64,000 nucleotides of DNA, taken from NCBI GenBank assembly GCA_024639165.1, contig JAHEIX010000004.1, positions 43,708-107,707 of the forward strand, given 5' to 3'. Every line of letters starts with the position of its first letter. The first letter of the stretch is position 1. A program made the position numbers and the translations under genes. The DNA comes from UBA7446 sp024639165 (GTDB lineage Bacteria > Bacteroidota > Bacteroidia > Flavobacteriales > Flavobacteriaceae). Of the stretch, positions 33,825 through 43,328 are shown piece by piece. Below the pieces are notes generated by a model, which ran no database searches, was not told the origin of the DNA, and was given only the letters and a program-made list of their open reading frames with translations.

Positions 33825-34781
33825 ATGTCCAAATTTTTAAAGCTTCTTAAAAACGTTGTCCCCTTAGGATTGGGGTTATACCTTGTTTACTTCTCTTTTG
33901 CCAATACTTCTGAAGAAGATCGCACCCAAATTATTGCAGCCATCAAACAGGCCGATTTGCGTTTTGTTTTTTTATCGTTGTTGTTTGGTGTATTTAGCCA
34001 CCTTTCGCGTGCATATCGCTGGAATTATTTACTCCGCCCATTGGGCTATCAACCCACATTTATGATGCGCACACTCACGGTGATGATATCGTATTTTTCA
34101 AATCTAGGTATTCCGCGCTCTGGAGAAGTATTGCGTGCAACTGCTCTAGCTACCTATGCAGATGTCCCTTTTGAAAAAAGCTTTGGTACCATTGTTACCG
34201 AACGCATTATCGATGTGATTGTGCTTTTTTCACTCATTGGACTGGGGTTTGTTTTGCAAGGAGAATTGTTACTGGAAGTAATTGGCAACCCCTCGCTTGA
34301 TGGAATGCTGCTTGTTTGGATGGCCTTTGCCGTCACGGTATTTTTCTTGAGTATTCGTCAGCTCAAACGCTCGAAACACCCTTTGGCTGTGAAAATTACA
34401 GGGTTTTTCACGGGCCTGTGGCAAGGCATACTTTCCATTCGAAAAATGAAGCATAAATGGGCTTTTGTCGGACACACACTTTTTATCTGGTTGATGTATT
34501 TGATGATGTTTTGGGTGGTTACCCTAGCCCTTCCCGAAACAAGTGGTTTGTCCTTTTCAGCCATCATACCTGCATTTGTAGCTGGCGGTTTTGCTATGTC
34601 TGCCACCAATGGCGGTATTGGTTTATATCCCATAGCTGTAGCGGTGGTGCTTCAAGCTTTTGATATCTCTTACACCCAAGCGCTTGCTTTTGGCTGGGTG
34701 ATGTGGACCGGACAAACTGTAATGGTTGTGCTCTTTGGTAGTCTATCTTTTTTGTTACTGCCTGTTTTGTCCAAAAAATAA
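33825..34781 (+). CDS. Flippase-like membrane protein (UPF0104 / lysylphosphatidylglycerol synthetase TM family)
   Basis: A 318-residue integral membrane protein with about eight hydrophobic segments, matching the UPF0104/YbhN family, which is related to the membrane half of MprF. Family-like motifs are HLSRAYRWNYLLRPLGY near residue 60, YFSNLGIPRSGEVLRATAL near 90 and NGGIGLYPIAVAV near 265. Only the membrane domain is present; there is no aminoacyl-transferase domain. A lipid flippase or transporter role is a guess from the family. It follows panD after 5 bases and precedes radA by 16. Confidence 0.82.
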   Translation: MSKFLKLLKNVVPLGLGLYLVYFSFANTSEEDRTQIIAAIKQADLRFVFLSLLFGVFSHLSRAYRWNYLLRPLGYQPTFMMRTLTVMISYFSNLGIPRSGEVLRATALATYADVPFEKSFGTIVTERIIDVIVLFSLIGLGFVLQGELLLEVIGNPSLDGMLLVWMAFAVTVFFLSIRQLKRSKHPLAVKITGFFTGLWQGILSIRKMKHKWAFVGHTLFIWLMYLMMFWVVTLALPETSGLSFSAIIPAFVAGGFAMSATNGGIGLYPIAVAVVLQAFDISYTQALAFGWVMWTGQTVMVVLFGSLSFLLLPVLSKK

Positions 34782-34797
34782 TAGTTAGCTTCGCCTA

Positions 34798-36147
34798 ATG
34801 GCAAAAGTCAAAAAAGCTTTTTTCTGTACCAACTGTGGTCATCAACATGCTCAATGGCAAGGACAATGTAGCTCTTGCAAGGCATGGAACACCCTTCAAG
34901 AAGAGGTGCTCGAAAAACCCAAAACCACGGCTACGTGGCAAGACAGTAGTACCCCCCAAAAGGCAAAGCCTGTGCGTATCCAAGACGTTGCCGTTGATGC
35001 TGTCGCGCGGATGTCGTCTGGAGATGTAGAGCTTGACCGTGTGCTTGGTGGGGGAATCGTTCCGGGATCAATGGTACTTGTTGGTGGAGAACCCGGCATT
35101 GGAAAATCTACCCTGCTGTTGCAGGTGGCCCTTGCCATAAAAGGGAAAGTCGTGTATGTTTCTGGGGAAGAAAGCGAACAACAAATTAAGCTACGCAGCG
35201 CTCGAGTAACTGAAGAATCTAGTGAATGTTTTTTGCTGACAGAAACCAATACCCAATCGCTCTTACATCACTTGGGAACGCTAAAACCTGCCTTGGTGGT
35301 AATTGACTCCATACAAACCTTACATTCCAGTATGCTGGATAGTACCGCAGGGAGTGTCCCACAAATACGTGCTTGTACAGCCGAGTTGATACAATTTGCC
35401 AAAAACACCCAAACACCCGTTTTTTTAGTAGGACATATTACTAAAGACGGCGCTATTGCAGGTCCAAAAGTATTGGAACATATGGTAGATACGGTTTTAC
35501 ATTTTGAAGGGGATCGCAACCATGTGTACCGCATATTACGCGCACACAAAAACCGTTTTGGAACTACTGCCGAACTGGGCATTTATACCATGGCTCAAGA
35601 AGGGCTTTTGCCTGTTGCTAACCCAAGCGCCTTGCTCATTTCTGCCGAGAGTGTTGGACTTAGCGGACACGCCATCGGTGCTACTGTTGAAGGCATACGC
35701 CCCATGCTGATAGAAGTGCAAGCGCTGGTAAGTTCTGCCGTCTATGGCACACCCCAACGCAGCAGCACGGGCTTTGACAACAAACGCCTAAATATGCTCC
35801 TTGCTGTTTTGGAAAAACGTGCCGGTTTTCAATTAGGCGCAAAAGATGTATTCCTCAACCTTGCTGGGGGCATTCGCCTAGACGATCCGGGGCTCGATTT
35901 AGCGGTTATGGTGGCGATCCTCTCCAGTAGTTTGGATGTTGCCATTCCCAAAGGCTATACGTTTGCCGCCGAAGTTGGGCTTTCAGGGGAATTGCGCAAC
36001 GTGCCCAAAATGGAGCAACGGATGCAAGAAGCTGCCAAATTAGGCTTTGAGCGTATGGTGGTAGCCCAAGCCGTAAAAACAGTTCCCCAAGGCTTAGAAG
36101 TTATTCGCCTAGCGACCATTCAAGATTTGGTGGCGCATTTGTTTTAA
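34798..36147 (+). CDS. radA: DNA repair protein RadA
   Basis: A 449-residue RadA/Sms, a branch-migration helicase in recombination repair. The order is an N-terminal C4 zinc finger (CTNCGHQHAQWQGQCSSC, residues 9-26), a RecA-like ATPase with GGEPGIGKSTLL (Walker A) near 97 and LVVIDSIQTLHS (Walker B), the RadA-specific HKNRFGTTAELGIY near 245, and a C-terminal Lon-protease-like domain (EVGLSGELRNVPKMEQRM near 400) without a protease active site. Its stop overlaps the stop of the convergent aldo/keto reductase by 4 bases (TTAA). Confidence 0.97.
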   Translation: MAKVKKAFFCTNCGHQHAQWQGQCSSCKAWNTLQEEVLEKPKTTATWQDSSTPQKAKPVRIQDVAVDAVARMSSGDVELDRVLGGGIVPGSMVLVGGEPGIGKSTLLLQVALAIKGKVVYVSGEESEQQIKLRSARVTEESSECFLLTETNTQSLLHHLGTLKPALVVIDSIQTLHSSMLDSTAGSVPQIRACTAELIQFAKNTQTPVFLVGHITKDGAIAGPKVLEHMVDTVLHFEGDRNHVYRILRAHKNRFGTTAELGIYTMAQEGLLPVANPSALLISAESVGLSGHAIGATVEGIRPMLIEVQALVSSAVYGTPQRSSTGFDNKRLNMLLAVLEKRAGFQLGAKDVFLNLAGGIRLDDPGLDLAVMVAILSSSLDVAIPKGYTFAAEVGLSGELRNVPKMEQRMQEAAKLGFERMVVAQAVKTVPQGLEVIRLATIQDLVAHLF

Positions 36148-37181
36148 GGCGCAGGATTGGGTATGCGGCCATGCACCGCATCTATTTCTTTTAAAATTTC
36201 TGGTGAAAGGGTAATGTCTGCCGTAGCGATGTTCTCCTGAAGCTGTGCCATGGTGGTGGCACCAATAATATTCGACGTTACAAAAGGACGATCCGTAACA
36301 AATGCCAATGAAAGTTGGGTAAGTGTTAGGTTGTGCTTAGCGGCAATCGCTGCATAAGCCTCTGTAGCTTCACGAGATTGGTCGCTGTTGTAACGTGCCA
36401 TACGTGGAAATAGTTTCAGTCGGCTGTTATCGGGTAATTGTCCGTTTCTATACTTGCCCGATAGCACCCCAAAAGCCAAGGGAGAATACGCCAATAGTCC
36501 CAACCCTTCTCGGTGTGATACTTCTGCATTCCCTACCTCAAAAGTGCGGTTTAGCAACGAATAGGGGTTTTGAATGGTTTTCATACGAGGCAACTCTTCT
36601 TGCTCCGATAGGGATATATACTTCATCGATGCCCAAGGGGTTTCGTTCGACAATCCAATATGCCTAATCTTCCCCTCCCGAACAAATGCTTCAAGTGTTT
36701 CCAAAATTTCTTGAAAATTTTCTTTCCATTGCTCAGCTGCATCAGGGAAATAATCCCGTTTTCCAAAGAAGTTAGCATTACGCTCTGGCCAATGCAATTG
36801 GTATAAATCAATATAATCTGTTTTTAGGCGCATCAGACTTCCTTCCAATGCCTCACGAATACTGCTGGGCGTAAAGCCGGTGGTGCGTATATGAGCGGTA
36901 TATGCGCCCGGTCCTGCAATTTTGGTGGCTAACACCACTTGATTTCGGTTGTTTCGTGCCGCAAACCAATTGCCCATGATGCGCTCGGTCTCGGCATAGG
37001 TTTCTGCGGTAGCAGGCACGGGATAAAGCTCTGCGGTATCAAAAAAATTCACCCCTTTTTCAAGGGCATAGTCCATTTGATCAAAGCCCTCTGCAGGGGT
37101 GTTTTGATTGCCCCAAGTCATGGTGCCTAAACAAATTTTACTTACCCGAAGATCGGTGTGTGGAATGGTTGTATATTTCAT
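36144..37181 (-). CDS. Aldo/keto reductase (Tas-like)
   Basis: A 345-residue (beta/alpha)8 NADPH-dependent reductase. The catalytic tetrad is visible: Asp and Tyr in FFDTAELYPVP near residue 46, Lys in VVLATKI near 80, and His in YQLHWPER near 128. The length and the HWPERN region match the Tas/YdbC-type subgroup; the C-terminal NADPH-binding segment is SNIIGATTMAQLQENI. Physiological substrate unknown. Transcribed after xth with 12 bases between, so the pair may form a small operon. The gene overlaps radA tail to tail. Confidence 0.92.
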   Translation of the reverse strand: MKYTTIPHTDLRVSKICLGTMTWGNQNTPAEGFDQMDYALEKGVNFFDTAELYPVPATAETYAETERIMGNWFAARNNRNQVVLATKIAGPGAYTAHIRTTGFTPSSIREALEGSLMRLKTDYIDLYQLHWPERNANFFGKRDYFPDAAEQWKENFQEILETLEAFVREGKIRHIGLSNETPWASMKYISLSEQEELPRMKTIQNPYSLLNRTFEVGNAEVSHREGLGLLAYSPLAFGVLSGKYRNGQLPDNSRLKLFPRMARYNSDQSREATEAYAAIAAKHNLTLTQLSLAFVTDRPFVTSNIIGATTMAQLQENIATADITLSPEILKEIDAVHGRIPNPAP

Positions 37182-37193
37182 TTACTGGGCTGC

Positions 37194-37958
37194 TTATAAA
37201 TCTAACGTTACACCAACAGGACAGTGGTCAGAATGGAAGGCTTGGGGAAGTATGTATGCTCTTGATATTTTTGTGGTAAGCGGTTCACTTACCATGGCGT
37301 AGTCAATGCGCCACCCTTTGTTATTGGCACGAGAATTGGCGCGATAACTCCACCAGCTATAGTGATGGGGTTCGTTATTAAGCTCCCGAAAGGAGTCGAC
37401 AAAGCCACTTTGAATAAAGCCGTCTAGCCAGCTTCGCTCTTCAGGCAAAAAACCTGAAACCTTGGCGTTACGTATGGGGTCGTGAATGTCTATGGCTTCG
37501 TGGCAAATATTATAGTCCCCACAGATAACCAAATTAGGTACTTCTTGTTTTAATTTGTTTATATAGGTTTGAAAATCGTCCATATAGGTAAACTTATAGG
37601 CGAGGCGGGCGGGATTGGTTCCAGACGGCAGATACAGGCTCATCACTGAAACATCTTCAAAATCCACGCGCAGGTTGCGTCCTTCAAAATCCATATAATC
37701 TATCCCAGTACCGTAAACAATATTATGGGGCTTTTGCTTACACAAAATAGCCACAGAGCTATACCCCTTTTTTTGTGCCGAAAACCAATAATGATATGGA
37801 TAGCCTGCAGCTTCAAATACGCTGAGGTCTAATTGATCGGGTTGCGCTTTGGTTTCTTGAAGGCATAACACATCTGGATTGGCATGCTGCAACCAATCCA
37901 GAAATCCTTTTTTAATGGCTGCACGGATGCCGTTTACGTTGTAGGAAATGATATTCAT
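37194..37958 (-). CDS. xth: Exodeoxyribonuclease III / AP endonuclease
   Basis: A 254-residue ExoA/Xth enzyme for base-excision repair at abasic sites. Family residues are visible: NVNGIRAA near 6, LCLQETKAQ (metal-binding Glu) near 33, YLPSGTNPA near 107, GDYNICH (catalytic Asp/Asn) near 145 and the terminal SDHCPVGV (catalytic His). I start at ATG 37958 (MNIISYNVNG), the classic start of the family; the earlier ATG at 38012 would overlap the divergent promoter at 37996. Confidence 0.95.
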   Translation of the reverse strand: MNIISYNVNGIRAAIKKGFLDWLQHANPDVLCLQETKAQPDQLDLSVFEAAGYPYHYWFSAQKKGYSSVAILCKQKPHNIVYGTGIDYMDFEGRNLRVDFEDVSVMSLYLPSGTNPARLAYKFTYMDDFQTYINKLKQEVPNLVICGDYNICHEAIDIHDPIRNAKVSGFLPEERSWLDGFIQSGFVDSFRELNNEPHHYSWWSYRANSRANNKGWRIDYAMVSEPLTTKISRAYILPQAFHSDHCPVGVTLDL

Positions 37959-37995
37959 CTTTGCTAAAATACAAACTAATGGTATTAAAATTGTA

Positions 37996-38003
37996 TATCT
38001 TTG
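37996..38003 (+). promoter_or_regulatory. -7 promoter box (TATCTTTG) of the OMP gene
   Basis: TATCTTTG fits TAnnTTTG and ends 20 bases before the ATG at 38024. Confidence 0.55.
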
Positions 38004-38023
38004 AGCTACCAAAACTTAACATC

Positions 38024-38599
38024 ATGAAAAAAATTATTTTTTGTTCTCTTGCGCTCATGGGATTTTTGAGTATCCATGCACAAGAAGAAGACGGTCAAAT
38101 TACTAAAGTCGAAATTGTCAAAGACAGTTCTAACGAATATGCAAGCGCTTATGGAAAGCATGAAATTCGACTAAATGCGTTGGACTTAGTAGTACATCCT
38201 GCTTTTCACATCTACTACGAGCGTATTGTGAACGAATCTAATGGTTATGGGGTTTCCCTCTTTGCTAACTTTGGGGAAGATGACACTAACTATCAAAACT
38301 TTGCTTTAACGCCTTATTATCGTTTTTACTTTTTAAACCGTAAAGACTTTGGGGCTGGCGGCATGTTTGTGGAGGTCTTCAGTTCCTTTTCCTCTGCTAA
38401 TTTTCAAGGTTATCAATATGAAAATAAAGTCAAAGATGAATTTCAATTTTCCATGGGAATTGCACTAGGGAAAAAATGGATAAACCGCAATGGCTTTTCT
38501 TTTGAAGCTTTTGCTGGATTCGGTCGCTACTTCAATAAATTTGATAATGGTCCCGAAGGACATGGGCGCATTGGTTTGGCTATTGGAAAACGTTTCTAA
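38024..38599 (+). CDS. Outer-membrane beta-barrel protein (DUF3575-like)
   Basis: A 191-residue exported protein: signal peptide KKIIFCSLALMGFLSIHAQ, then alternating short strands with aromatic ends, such as YGVSLFANFGEDD, YYRFYF, GGMFVEVFSSFS, EAFAGFGRYF. It ends in a C-terminal Phe (GRIGLAIGKRF), as outer-membrane barrels usually do. The segment RLNALDLVVHPAFHIYYERI resembles DUF3575 proteins. Function unknown. I start at ATG 38024, the signal peptide Met behind the -7 box. It converges on glyS with a 4-base overlap (CTAA). Confidence 0.75.
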   Translation: MKKIIFCSLALMGFLSIHAQEEDGQITKVEIVKDSSNEYASAYGKHEIRLNALDLVVHPAFHIYYERIVNESNGYGVSLFANFGEDDTNYQNFALTPYYRFYFLNRKDFGAGGMFVEVFSSFSSANFQGYQYENKVKDEFQFSMGIALGKKWINRNGFSFEAFAGFGRYFNKFDNGPEGHGRIGLAIGKRF

Positions 38600-40134
38600 A
38601 GCGCTCCCAACCAGTTTTGGAAGGAAACTGCTTCGTTAATTTGTGCTTTGGCTTGGGCTAACGTAAAGCGCTCTTGTGCCATGCTATCTCGGTGGCGAAG
38701 GGTTACCGTTTGATCTTCTAAAGTTTGGTGATCTACGGTAATACAGAAAGGCGTTCCTAAGGCATCTTGCCTTCTGTAACGACGGCCAACGGCATCTTTC
38801 TCATCATAGGCAACTGTCATGTCCCATTTAAGGTCTTTCACAATGGATTTGGCAAAGTCGGGTAAGCCGTCTTTTTTGACCAAAGGCAATACCGCAACCT
38901 TGGTAGGTGCCACTACGGCAGGCAAGCGCAATACCGTTCTGCTAGATCCGTCTTCAAGCGTTTCTTCTTGTAAGGAGTTTGAAAATACCGCCAAGAACAA
39001 TCGGTCTAACCCGATAGAAGTTTCCAGTACATAAGGCACGTAGTTTTCTTGACGCTCAGCGTCAAAATACTGTAGTTTTTTACCTGAGTATTCCTCGTGG
39101 CTGCTCAAGTCAAAGTCTGTTCTGGAATGTATCCCTTCCAGCTCCTTAAATCCAAAGGGGAAACGAAATTCAATATCACACGCTGCATCAGCATAATGTG
39201 CTAATTTTTCGTGGTCGTGAAAACGGTAGTTGTCTGATCCTAGGCCCAACGAGTGATGCCATTTTAAGCGGGTTTCTTTCCAATGGGCATACCATTCTTT
39301 TTGTGTCCCCGGTGGAATAAAAAACTGCATTTCCATTTGCTCAAACTCACGCATACGAAAAATAAACTGACGTGCTACAATTTCGTTTCGGAATGCTTTT
39401 CCTGTCTGGGCAATACCAAAGGGCAGTTTCATGCGCCCTGTTTTCTGTACATTTAAAAAGTTCACAAAAATACCCTGAGCTGTTTCAGGACGTAAATACA
39501 ATTCGGTTGCGCTTTCTGCTGAGGCGCCTAATTTAGTGCCAAACATCAAATTAAACTGCTTGACTTCTGTCCAATTCTTCGAACCAGAAACAGGGCATAC
39601 AATCTCCAATTCCTCGATAAGCGCCTTAACGTCTGCCAAATCTTCCTTTTCTAATGATTTTCCAAGGCGTTTTAAAATAGCATCCCCTTTTTCTTTGTAG
39701 CCAACAACACGTGGATTAGTGCTGATAAATTTTTCCTTATCAAAAGCATCGCCAAAACGCTTGACGGCTTTCTTTACTTCTTTTTCAATTTTGGTATCCA
39801 GTTTGCCAACATAATCTTCGACCAAGACATCGGCGCGATAGCGCTTTTTTGAATCTTTGTTGTCAATAAGTGGGTCGTTAAATGCATCTACATGTCCTGA
39901 AGCTTTCCAAGTGGTGGGGTGCATCAAAATAGCTGCATCCAAGCCTACAATATTATCATTGAGCTGCACCATGGCTTTCCACCAATAGTCACGAAGATTT
40001 TTTTTGAGTGCTACGCCTTGTTGGCCATAGTCATATACAGCGCTAAGGCCGTCGTAAATTTCACTAGATGGAAAAACAAACCCATACTCTTTGGCATGAG
40101 ACAATACTTTTTTAAACAACTCTTGATTTGACAT
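38596..40134 (-). CDS. glyS: Glycine--tRNA ligase (single-chain, class IIa)
   Basis: A 512-residue dimeric GlyRS, not the alpha2/beta2 GlyQ-GlyS type. It starts with the helix LFKKVLSHAKEYGFVFPSSE and YDYGQQGVALKKNLRDYWW; class II motif 2 lies around AFRNEIVARQFIFRMREFEQ near 250, and motif 3 is GLDRLFLAV near 395. The anticodon-binding domain occupies the last 110 residues (VAPTKVAVLPLVKKDGL). I start at ATG 40134, the family start, 4 bases behind a -7 box; an open frame runs further to 40260 but overlaps comF. Confidence 0.96.
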   Translation of the reverse strand: MSNQELFKKVLSHAKEYGFVFPSSEIYDGLSAVYDYGQQGVALKKNLRDYWWKAMVQLNDNIVGLDAAILMHPTTWKASGHVDAFNDPLIDNKDSKKRYRADVLVEDYVGKLDTKIEKEVKKAVKRFGDAFDKEKFISTNPRVVGYKEKGDAILKRLGKSLEKEDLADVKALIEELEIVCPVSGSKNWTEVKQFNLMFGTKLGASAESATELYLRPETAQGIFVNFLNVQKTGRMKLPFGIAQTGKAFRNEIVARQFIFRMREFEQMEMQFFIPPGTQKEWYAHWKETRLKWHHSLGLGSDNYRFHDHEKLAHYADAACDIEFRFPFGFKELEGIHSRTDFDLSSHEEYSGKKLQYFDAERQENYVPYVLETSIGLDRLFLAVFSNSLQEETLEDGSSRTVLRLPAVVAPTKVAVLPLVKKDGLPDFAKSIVKDLKWDMTVAYDEKDAVGRRYRRQDALGTPFCITVDHQTLEDQTVTLRHRDSMAQERFTLAQAKAQINEAVSFQNWLGAL

Positions 40135-40138
40135 GGGG

Positions 40139-40146
40139 CAAAAATA
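40139..40146 (-). promoter_or_regulatory. -7 promoter box (TATTTTTG) directly before glyS
   Basis: On the minus strand TATTTTTG is followed by CCCC and the glyS ATG, the same 4-base CCCC spacer as at panD. A leaderless mRNA is predicted. Confidence 0.55.
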
Positions 40147-40193
40147 GGATAAGTTTCGTAATTTAAACCTTCCGAATCGCTTAACCTTTTGCT

Positions 40194-40880
40194 GTGCTCC
40201 AAGATTTGCTTGCTGTGTGGTTTCCAAAGTGTTGCTGGGGATGTGGACTTCCCTTACCAAAAAAGCAGCAATGGCTGTGTGTGTATTGCCAAGCGCAACT
40301 ACCCAAAACCTATTTTGAAGAGGATAACAACAACTCCCTCAAAGTGATGATGCGCCAGCATCTTCCTGTAGAAAGTGCTTACGCCCCATTTTATTTTGCC
40401 CAAAATAACCCCATTCAACACCTCTTACATGCGCTCAAATATCAAGGCAAACCCAAAATAGGAGATTGGATGGCCAAACAGTGTTTTGCATTGCTCCCCC
40501 AGCAACATTTGATAAAGCAATGCGATGCAGTAGTCCCTGTTCCGCTTCATCCAAAACGAGAAAAACAGCGAGGATACAATCAAAGTACGCGTTTTGGGAA
40601 ATATTGGGCAAGCCTACTAGGCGTGCCATTTCTGGACAACATACTCTTTCGAAAAAACGAAACCAAAACACTCGTGCGCATGAACAGAAAACAGCGCTGG
40701 AAAGAGGTTGAACATGCATTTGATATAGAAACCAATGTCGCTTACGAACACCTGCTATTGGTCGATGATGTCATTACTACGGGTGCCACACTAACCGCTT
40801 GTGGAAATGCCTTGCTAGCACAAGCCAGTCAAAAAATTTCGATACTTGGAATGGCCTATGCACAAAACATTCTTCCGTAA
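40194..40880 (+). CDS. ComF-family phosphoribosyltransferase-like protein
   Basis: A 228-residue ComF family member. An N-terminal cysteine-rich zinc region (CCWGCGLPLP near 13, CVYC near 29) precedes a PRTase fold with VVPVPLHPKREKQRGYNQS near 107 and the PRPP loop LLVDDVITTGATL near 185. ComF proteins are linked to DNA uptake and processing in competent bacteria; in others the role is unclear. The start is GTG at 40194 (VLQDLLAVWFP), which gives the family N-terminus. Divergent from glyS with 59 bases between start codons. Confidence 0.88.
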   Translation: MLQDLLAVWFPKCCWGCGLPLPKKQQWLCVYCQAQLPKTYFEEDNNNSLKVMMRQHLPVESAYAPFYFAQNNPIQHLLHALKYQGKPKIGDWMAKQCFALLPQQHLIKQCDAVVPVPLHPKREKQRGYNQSTRFGKYWASLLGVPFLDNILFRKNETKTLVRMNRKQRWKEVEHAFDIETNVAYEHLLLVDDVITTGATLTACGNALLAQASQKISILGMAYAQNILP

Positions 40881-40907
40881 GCAAGAAAATAGTCGTTATT
40901 TTGCATC

Positions 40908-42503
40908 ATGCTAAAACGTATTTTTGTTGCACTGTTCATTTGCGCATTGTTTGTGCAATGTGCCCGTCGTGGTTCCCCAACTGGCGGACCTAAAGACGAA
41001 ACCCCCCCAGTGCTGTTGCGTGCTGAACCCCCGCAAGAAACCGTTAACTTCAAAGAAGATGAGATTCGCATTTACTTTGACGAGTATATCAAGCTAAATA
41101 AATTAAGAGAGCAACTGGTAATTTCTCCACCTCTTGATCAAAGCACCTACATTGTTTCTCCACAAAGCGTAGCTGCCAAATACATTAATATTGAATTTAT
41201 AGATTCGCTTGCGCCCAATACAACCTATACCTTCAATTTTGGAGAAAGCGTGGTAGACAACAATGAGGGCAATCCTTTATCCTTTTTCTCTTATGTTTTT
41301 TCAACTGGATCAGTTATTGACTCTTTAACGCTAAGTGGACGTATTTCGGATGCCTTATTGCGCAAACCTGAAAACTTTGTTTCCGTAATGCTATATCCTA
41401 TTGACAGCACTTTCACAGACTCTGTGATTTTTAAAAACAAGCCCTTATACTATACCAACACGCTTGACAGCTTGGTCGAATTTACCATCCCTAATTTGAA
41501 AGGAGGGCAATATTTATTAGCTGCTGTAAAAGACGTATCTAAAAATTTGGTGTTTGATCCATCCGTCGATAAAATTGATGTGATTTCAAACCCGATAACA
41601 TTACCTAACGACAGCCTCTTTTCCCTGTCTTTGTTTATGGAAGATCCCGATTTTGCTTTTGGTCGTGCTTATCAAGCTGGGGAACAACGCATAGGGTTTG
41701 GCTATAAAGGAAGTCCTGACTTTGAGATCGTTTTAGAAAGTGCGTTGCCAGAATCTTTTACTTCTGTTGTTTCCTTAGATCGTGAAACCGATACTTTGTA
41801 TTATTGGTACAAAGGCATTGAAGCAGACTCATTGAAGTTTACGCTCAAACACGACACCTTGACTAAGTCTTATGAATACCGCGTAAGAAAAGCGGAACCC
41901 GACTCACTTAAAATTACCGTAGTGCAAAGTGGCACACTACACCTTACCGATACCCTAAAAATCAGAACTAACACCCCCTTACAGGCATTTAGTTCAGATG
42001 CTGTTGTATTAATAGACAAAGACTCGGTTAATGTGCCCTTTAAAATGGCACAATACAACAAGCACGAACTGCGAGTACTATTTGATATTTTCCCTAATGA
42101 AAAGTATGAATTACAACTTTTGCCTGGTGCCATCACGGATTTTTTTGAAACCACAAACGATTCGCTAGCTGTAAAATTCAGCACCAAAAGCCGTGTTGAC
42201 TACGGTAATTTATCCCTGCGATTGGGCAACGTACCCACATTCCCCATTTTCATTGATTTATTAGATGAAAAAGAGGATATAAAGCGCTCTATTTATGTGA
42301 CAGAACCGCAGGGCTTATACCGCTTTGCTTATTTAAAACCGAATAAATATTACATCAGGGTACGTATTGATGAAAACGCCAATGGAAAATGGGATACGGG
42401 CCATTACCTAAAAAAGCGAAAGCCAGAACCCGTCTATCATTTCGAAACACTGTTAGATGTTCGTGCCAACTGGGAACTGCAAGAGCAGTTTATTTTAAAA
42501 TAA
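40908..42503 (+). CDS. Lipoprotein with bacterial Ig-like (SbsA-type) domain
   Basis: A 531-residue lipoprotein: signal LKRIFVALFICALFVQC with lipobox Cys near 18, then RRGSPTGGPKDETPPVLLRA and an Ig-like Big_5 domain (EIRIYFDEYIKLNKL, then NTTYTFNFGESVVDNNEGN). The rest is strand-rich and ends in a domain with RVRIDENANGKWDTG near 490, a single calcium-loop-like motif. This architecture recurs in Bacteroidota as an uncharacterised envelope protein. The ATG stands 4 bases after TTATTTTG, one mismatch from the -7 consensus. Its 3' end overlaps the convergent amidase gene by 14 bases. Confidence 0.82.
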   Translation: MLKRIFVALFICALFVQCARRGSPTGGPKDETPPVLLRAEPPQETVNFKEDEIRIYFDEYIKLNKLREQLVISPPLDQSTYIVSPQSVAAKYINIEFIDSLAPNTTYTFNFGESVVDNNEGNPLSFFSYVFSTGSVIDSLTLSGRISDALLRKPENFVSVMLYPIDSTFTDSVIFKNKPLYYTNTLDSLVEFTIPNLKGGQYLLAAVKDVSKNLVFDPSVDKIDVISNPITLPNDSLFSLSLFMEDPDFAFGRAYQAGEQRIGFGYKGSPDFEIVLESALPESFTSVVSLDRETDTLYYWYKGIEADSLKFTLKHDTLTKSYEYRVRKAEPDSLKITVVQSGTLHLTDTLKIRTNTPLQAFSSDAVVLIDKDSVNVPFKMAQYNKHELRVLFDIFPNEKYELQLLPGAITDFFETTNDSLAVKFSTKSRVDYGNLSLRLGNVPTFPIFIDLLDEKEDIKRSIYVTEPQGLYRFAYLKPNKYYIRVRIDENANGKWDTGHYLKKRKPEPVYHFETLLDVRANWELQEQFILK

Positions 42504-43263
42504 AATCGTCTCGGTCGTCTAAAAAAGGAAGCTTTTCTCTTGTTTTATGTAAGGTGTCGAGGTCAATGGTAAAATGAGCGGTGGATTCTTTTTCGTTCAT
42601 AAAAATAACTTCATCTCCCAGAGCAGTATAGGCTGCCGAAGCCCCTGGATAAGTCAAGCGATAGGCATCTTTCCCCATTCTATTTACGCCAACACTATAG
42701 GCCATATTTTCAATGGCACGTGCGCGCAAAAGAGCATTCCATGCCTGAATGCGAGCTGCAGGCCAGTTGGCAACGCAAATCAAGAGGTCATAGTTATCTG
42801 TGTTCCGAGCAAATACAGGAAAGCGCAAGTCATAGCACACCAAAGGACGAATACGAAAACCTGCATATTCAATCAAGGTGGATCCCATGCCTGCACGATA
42901 CAACTTTGATTCCCCTGAAAGAGTATATGGATGCACTTTATCGTAGGTATCTACATGCTGGTTTGGATGCACAAAAATAAAGCGATTATAAAAGTGCTCT
43001 CCTTCTTTTATGGCAAGGCTACCACAAATTGCCGTATGGTGTGTCTTTGCCATTTCTTTCATCCATTGAACGGAAGGACCCTTCATGGTTTCGGCCACGG
43101 CTGCTGGTTTCATAGTAAAGCCCGTCGCCCACGTTTCGGGAAGCACAACGAGGGTTATTTTCTTGGGCAGTTCATGCAGCTGCTTTTCTAGCTGTTCTTG
43201 ATTTGCCACAGGATTATGCCAAACGGAGTTGTGCTGAAGCATGGCAATGTGCAGTGAAATCAT
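42490..43263 (-). CDS. Omega-amidase, nitrilase superfamily (YafV-like)
   Basis: A 257-residue carbon-nitrogen hydrolase. The Glu-Lys-Cys catalytic triad is visible: LPETWATGF near residue 41, YDKVHPYTLSGE near 109 and VCYDLRFPVF near 140. The sequence from MLQHNSVWHNPVANQEQLE and the length match the YafV/Nit2 omega-amidases, which hydrolyse alpha-ketoglutaramate or alpha-ketosuccinamate left by transaminases. It overlaps the 3' end of the Ig-like lipoprotein gene by 14 bases, the largest convergent overlap in the window. Confidence 0.9.
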   Translation of the reverse strand: MISLHIAMLQHNSVWHNPVANQEQLEKQLHELPKKITLVVLPETWATGFTMKPAAVAETMKGPSVQWMKEMAKTHHTAICGSLAIKEGEHFYNRFIFVHPNQHVDTYDKVHPYTLSGESKLYRAGMGSTLIEYAGFRIRPLVCYDLRFPVFARNTDNYDLLICVANWPAARIQAWNALLRARAIENMAYSVGVNRMGKDAYRLTYPGASAAYTALGDEVIFMNEKESTAHFTIDLDTLHKTREKLPFLDDRDDFILK

Positions 43264-43285
43264 GTTATGAAGTTACTATTTTTTG

Positions 43286-43293
43286 TAGATTTG
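43286..43293 (+). promoter_or_regulatory. -7 promoter box (TAGATTTG) of the 29-residue peptide gene
   Basis: TAGATTTG matches TAnnTTTG and lies 35 bases before the ATG at 43329, in the gap divergent from the amidase gene. Confidence 0.45.
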
Positions 43294-43328
43294 GATACCC
43301 AAACATTAAAACAACCTACTTAAACGTT

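Noticed and set aside
36144..37181. Aldo/keto reductase as part of a biosynthetic cluster
   Set aside because: Neighbours are xth and radA; no pathway genes surround it, so no specific substrate can be assigned.
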